Below the pieces are notes generated by a model. The model was not told where the DNA came from. It saw only the letters and a list, made by a program, of their open reading frames with translations, and did not search any database. A stretch of DNA of 5,871 nt. Origin: CAZVUW01 sp964629825. GTDB lineage: Bacteria > Actinomycetota > Nitriliruptoria > Euzebyales > Egibacteraceae. The position numbers and the translations under genes were made by a program. This document shows positions 5,715-5,871 of the stretch, piece after piece; the first letter of the stretch is position 1; each line of letters opens with the position of its first letter. The DNA lies in contig CAZVUW010000140.1 in NCBI GenBank assembly GCA_964629825.1, positions 1 to 5,871 of the forward strand, read 5' to 3'.

Positions 5715-5736
5715 GGACCCCGGCGATCGGGGTTTC
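5715..5736 (+). terminator. Intrinsic terminator of the cassette
   Basis: Directly after the TAG stop, ACCCCG (5717-5722) pairs with CGGGGT (5728-5733) around a 5-base loop, with possible G-T extension at the base, followed by a short TTTC. The T-tract is short, so efficiency is uncertain, but the position is right for the end of the three-gene transcript. The remaining 87 bases up to the tRNA hold no gene. They turn AT-rich near 5780-5823, where an imperfect hairpin (5799-5823) lies just beyond the tRNA 3' end. Confidence 0.6.
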
Positions 5737-5823
5737 AATCGGCGACCGCCCCGCTCCTGACCACCGCTCGCGCCGCGTTACCGCTACTACTCATACCTCT
5801 TGGATTATCTGTGGATATGCAAG

Positions 5824-5871
5824 TGGACCCTACCGGAATCGAACCGGTGACCTCCGCCTTGCAAAGGCGGC
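5824..5871 (-). tRNA. tRNA-Ala (UGC), 3' part, cut by the window end
   Basis: Reading the minus strand from 5871: anticodon stem CCGCC (5870-5866) and GGCGG (5858-5854) enclose the loop TTTGCAA with anticodon TGC (5863-5861). Variable loop AGGTC follows, then T-stem ACCGG/CCGGT with loop TTCGATT (5843-5837), the 3' acceptor strand AGGGTCC (5831-5825) and discriminator A (5824). A U at acceptor position 70 (base 5827) is what the alanine G3-U70 identity pair requires. CCA is not encoded. The D-arm and 5' acceptor strand lie beyond the window. Confidence 0.95.

Noticed and set aside
5799..5823. Imperfect AT-rich hairpin (CTTG...CAAG) containing TGTGGATAT, one base from a DnaA box
   Set aside because: Only a single 8/9 box and no cluster or replication gene nearby, so no origin is claimed. 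The hairpin has a mismatch, a bulge and no T-tract, so it is noted only as tRNA trailer sequence.

Overview
The window is a compact, very GC-rich stretch with almost all third codon positions G or C, frequent GTG starts, start/stop overlaps and short gaps. This is typical of a high-GC actinobacterium. A Thermoleophilia/Solirubrobacterales-type soil lineage is a guess from the protein flavours and was not tested. No gap exceeds about 165 bases, and no transposase, integrase, CRISPR array or rRNA is visible.

Left part (1-1324): the last codons of an unidentified gene run with a GTGA overlap into an ECF sigma factor of the type with a long C-terminal helical domain (DUF6596, ECF42-like). The true start is best placed at GTG 50.

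Middle-left (1325-2502): a bulged hairpin of about 44 bases sits in the convergent gap. It is followed on the minus strand by a two-gene SRPBCC (AHSA1-like) plus ArsR-type repressor operon with a stop-start junction of zero bases. The promoter region of this operon carries a perfect 7-2-7 palindrome, the likely ArsR operator, so the unit is probably autoregulated.

Middle (2503-3676): divergently transcribed are a DUF1801-family protein and an orphan all-alpha protein of the Imm5-like 'putative immunity protein' group.

Right part (3677-5735): a three-gene plus-strand cassette has its own candidate promoter, short spacing, an ATGA overlap and a terminator. It encodes (i) a small protein with a phage tail-fibre/adhesin-type GNVGLG motif and C-terminal domain, (ii) a small acidic protein of unknown family whose layout resembles emfourin-type metalloprotease inhibitors, and (iii) a zinc metallopeptidase with an HExxHxxGxxD site and Met-turn but no signal peptide. 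The cassette is the most novel part. The working hypothesis is an adhesin/inhibitor/protease module in which gene ii restrains gene iii.

Right edge (5824-5871): the 3' two thirds of a minus-strand tRNA-Ala(UGC) gene without encoded CCA, cut by the window end. A tRNA 3' end next to an accessory-looking cassette is a possible integration site, although no integrase or repeated attachment core is seen here.
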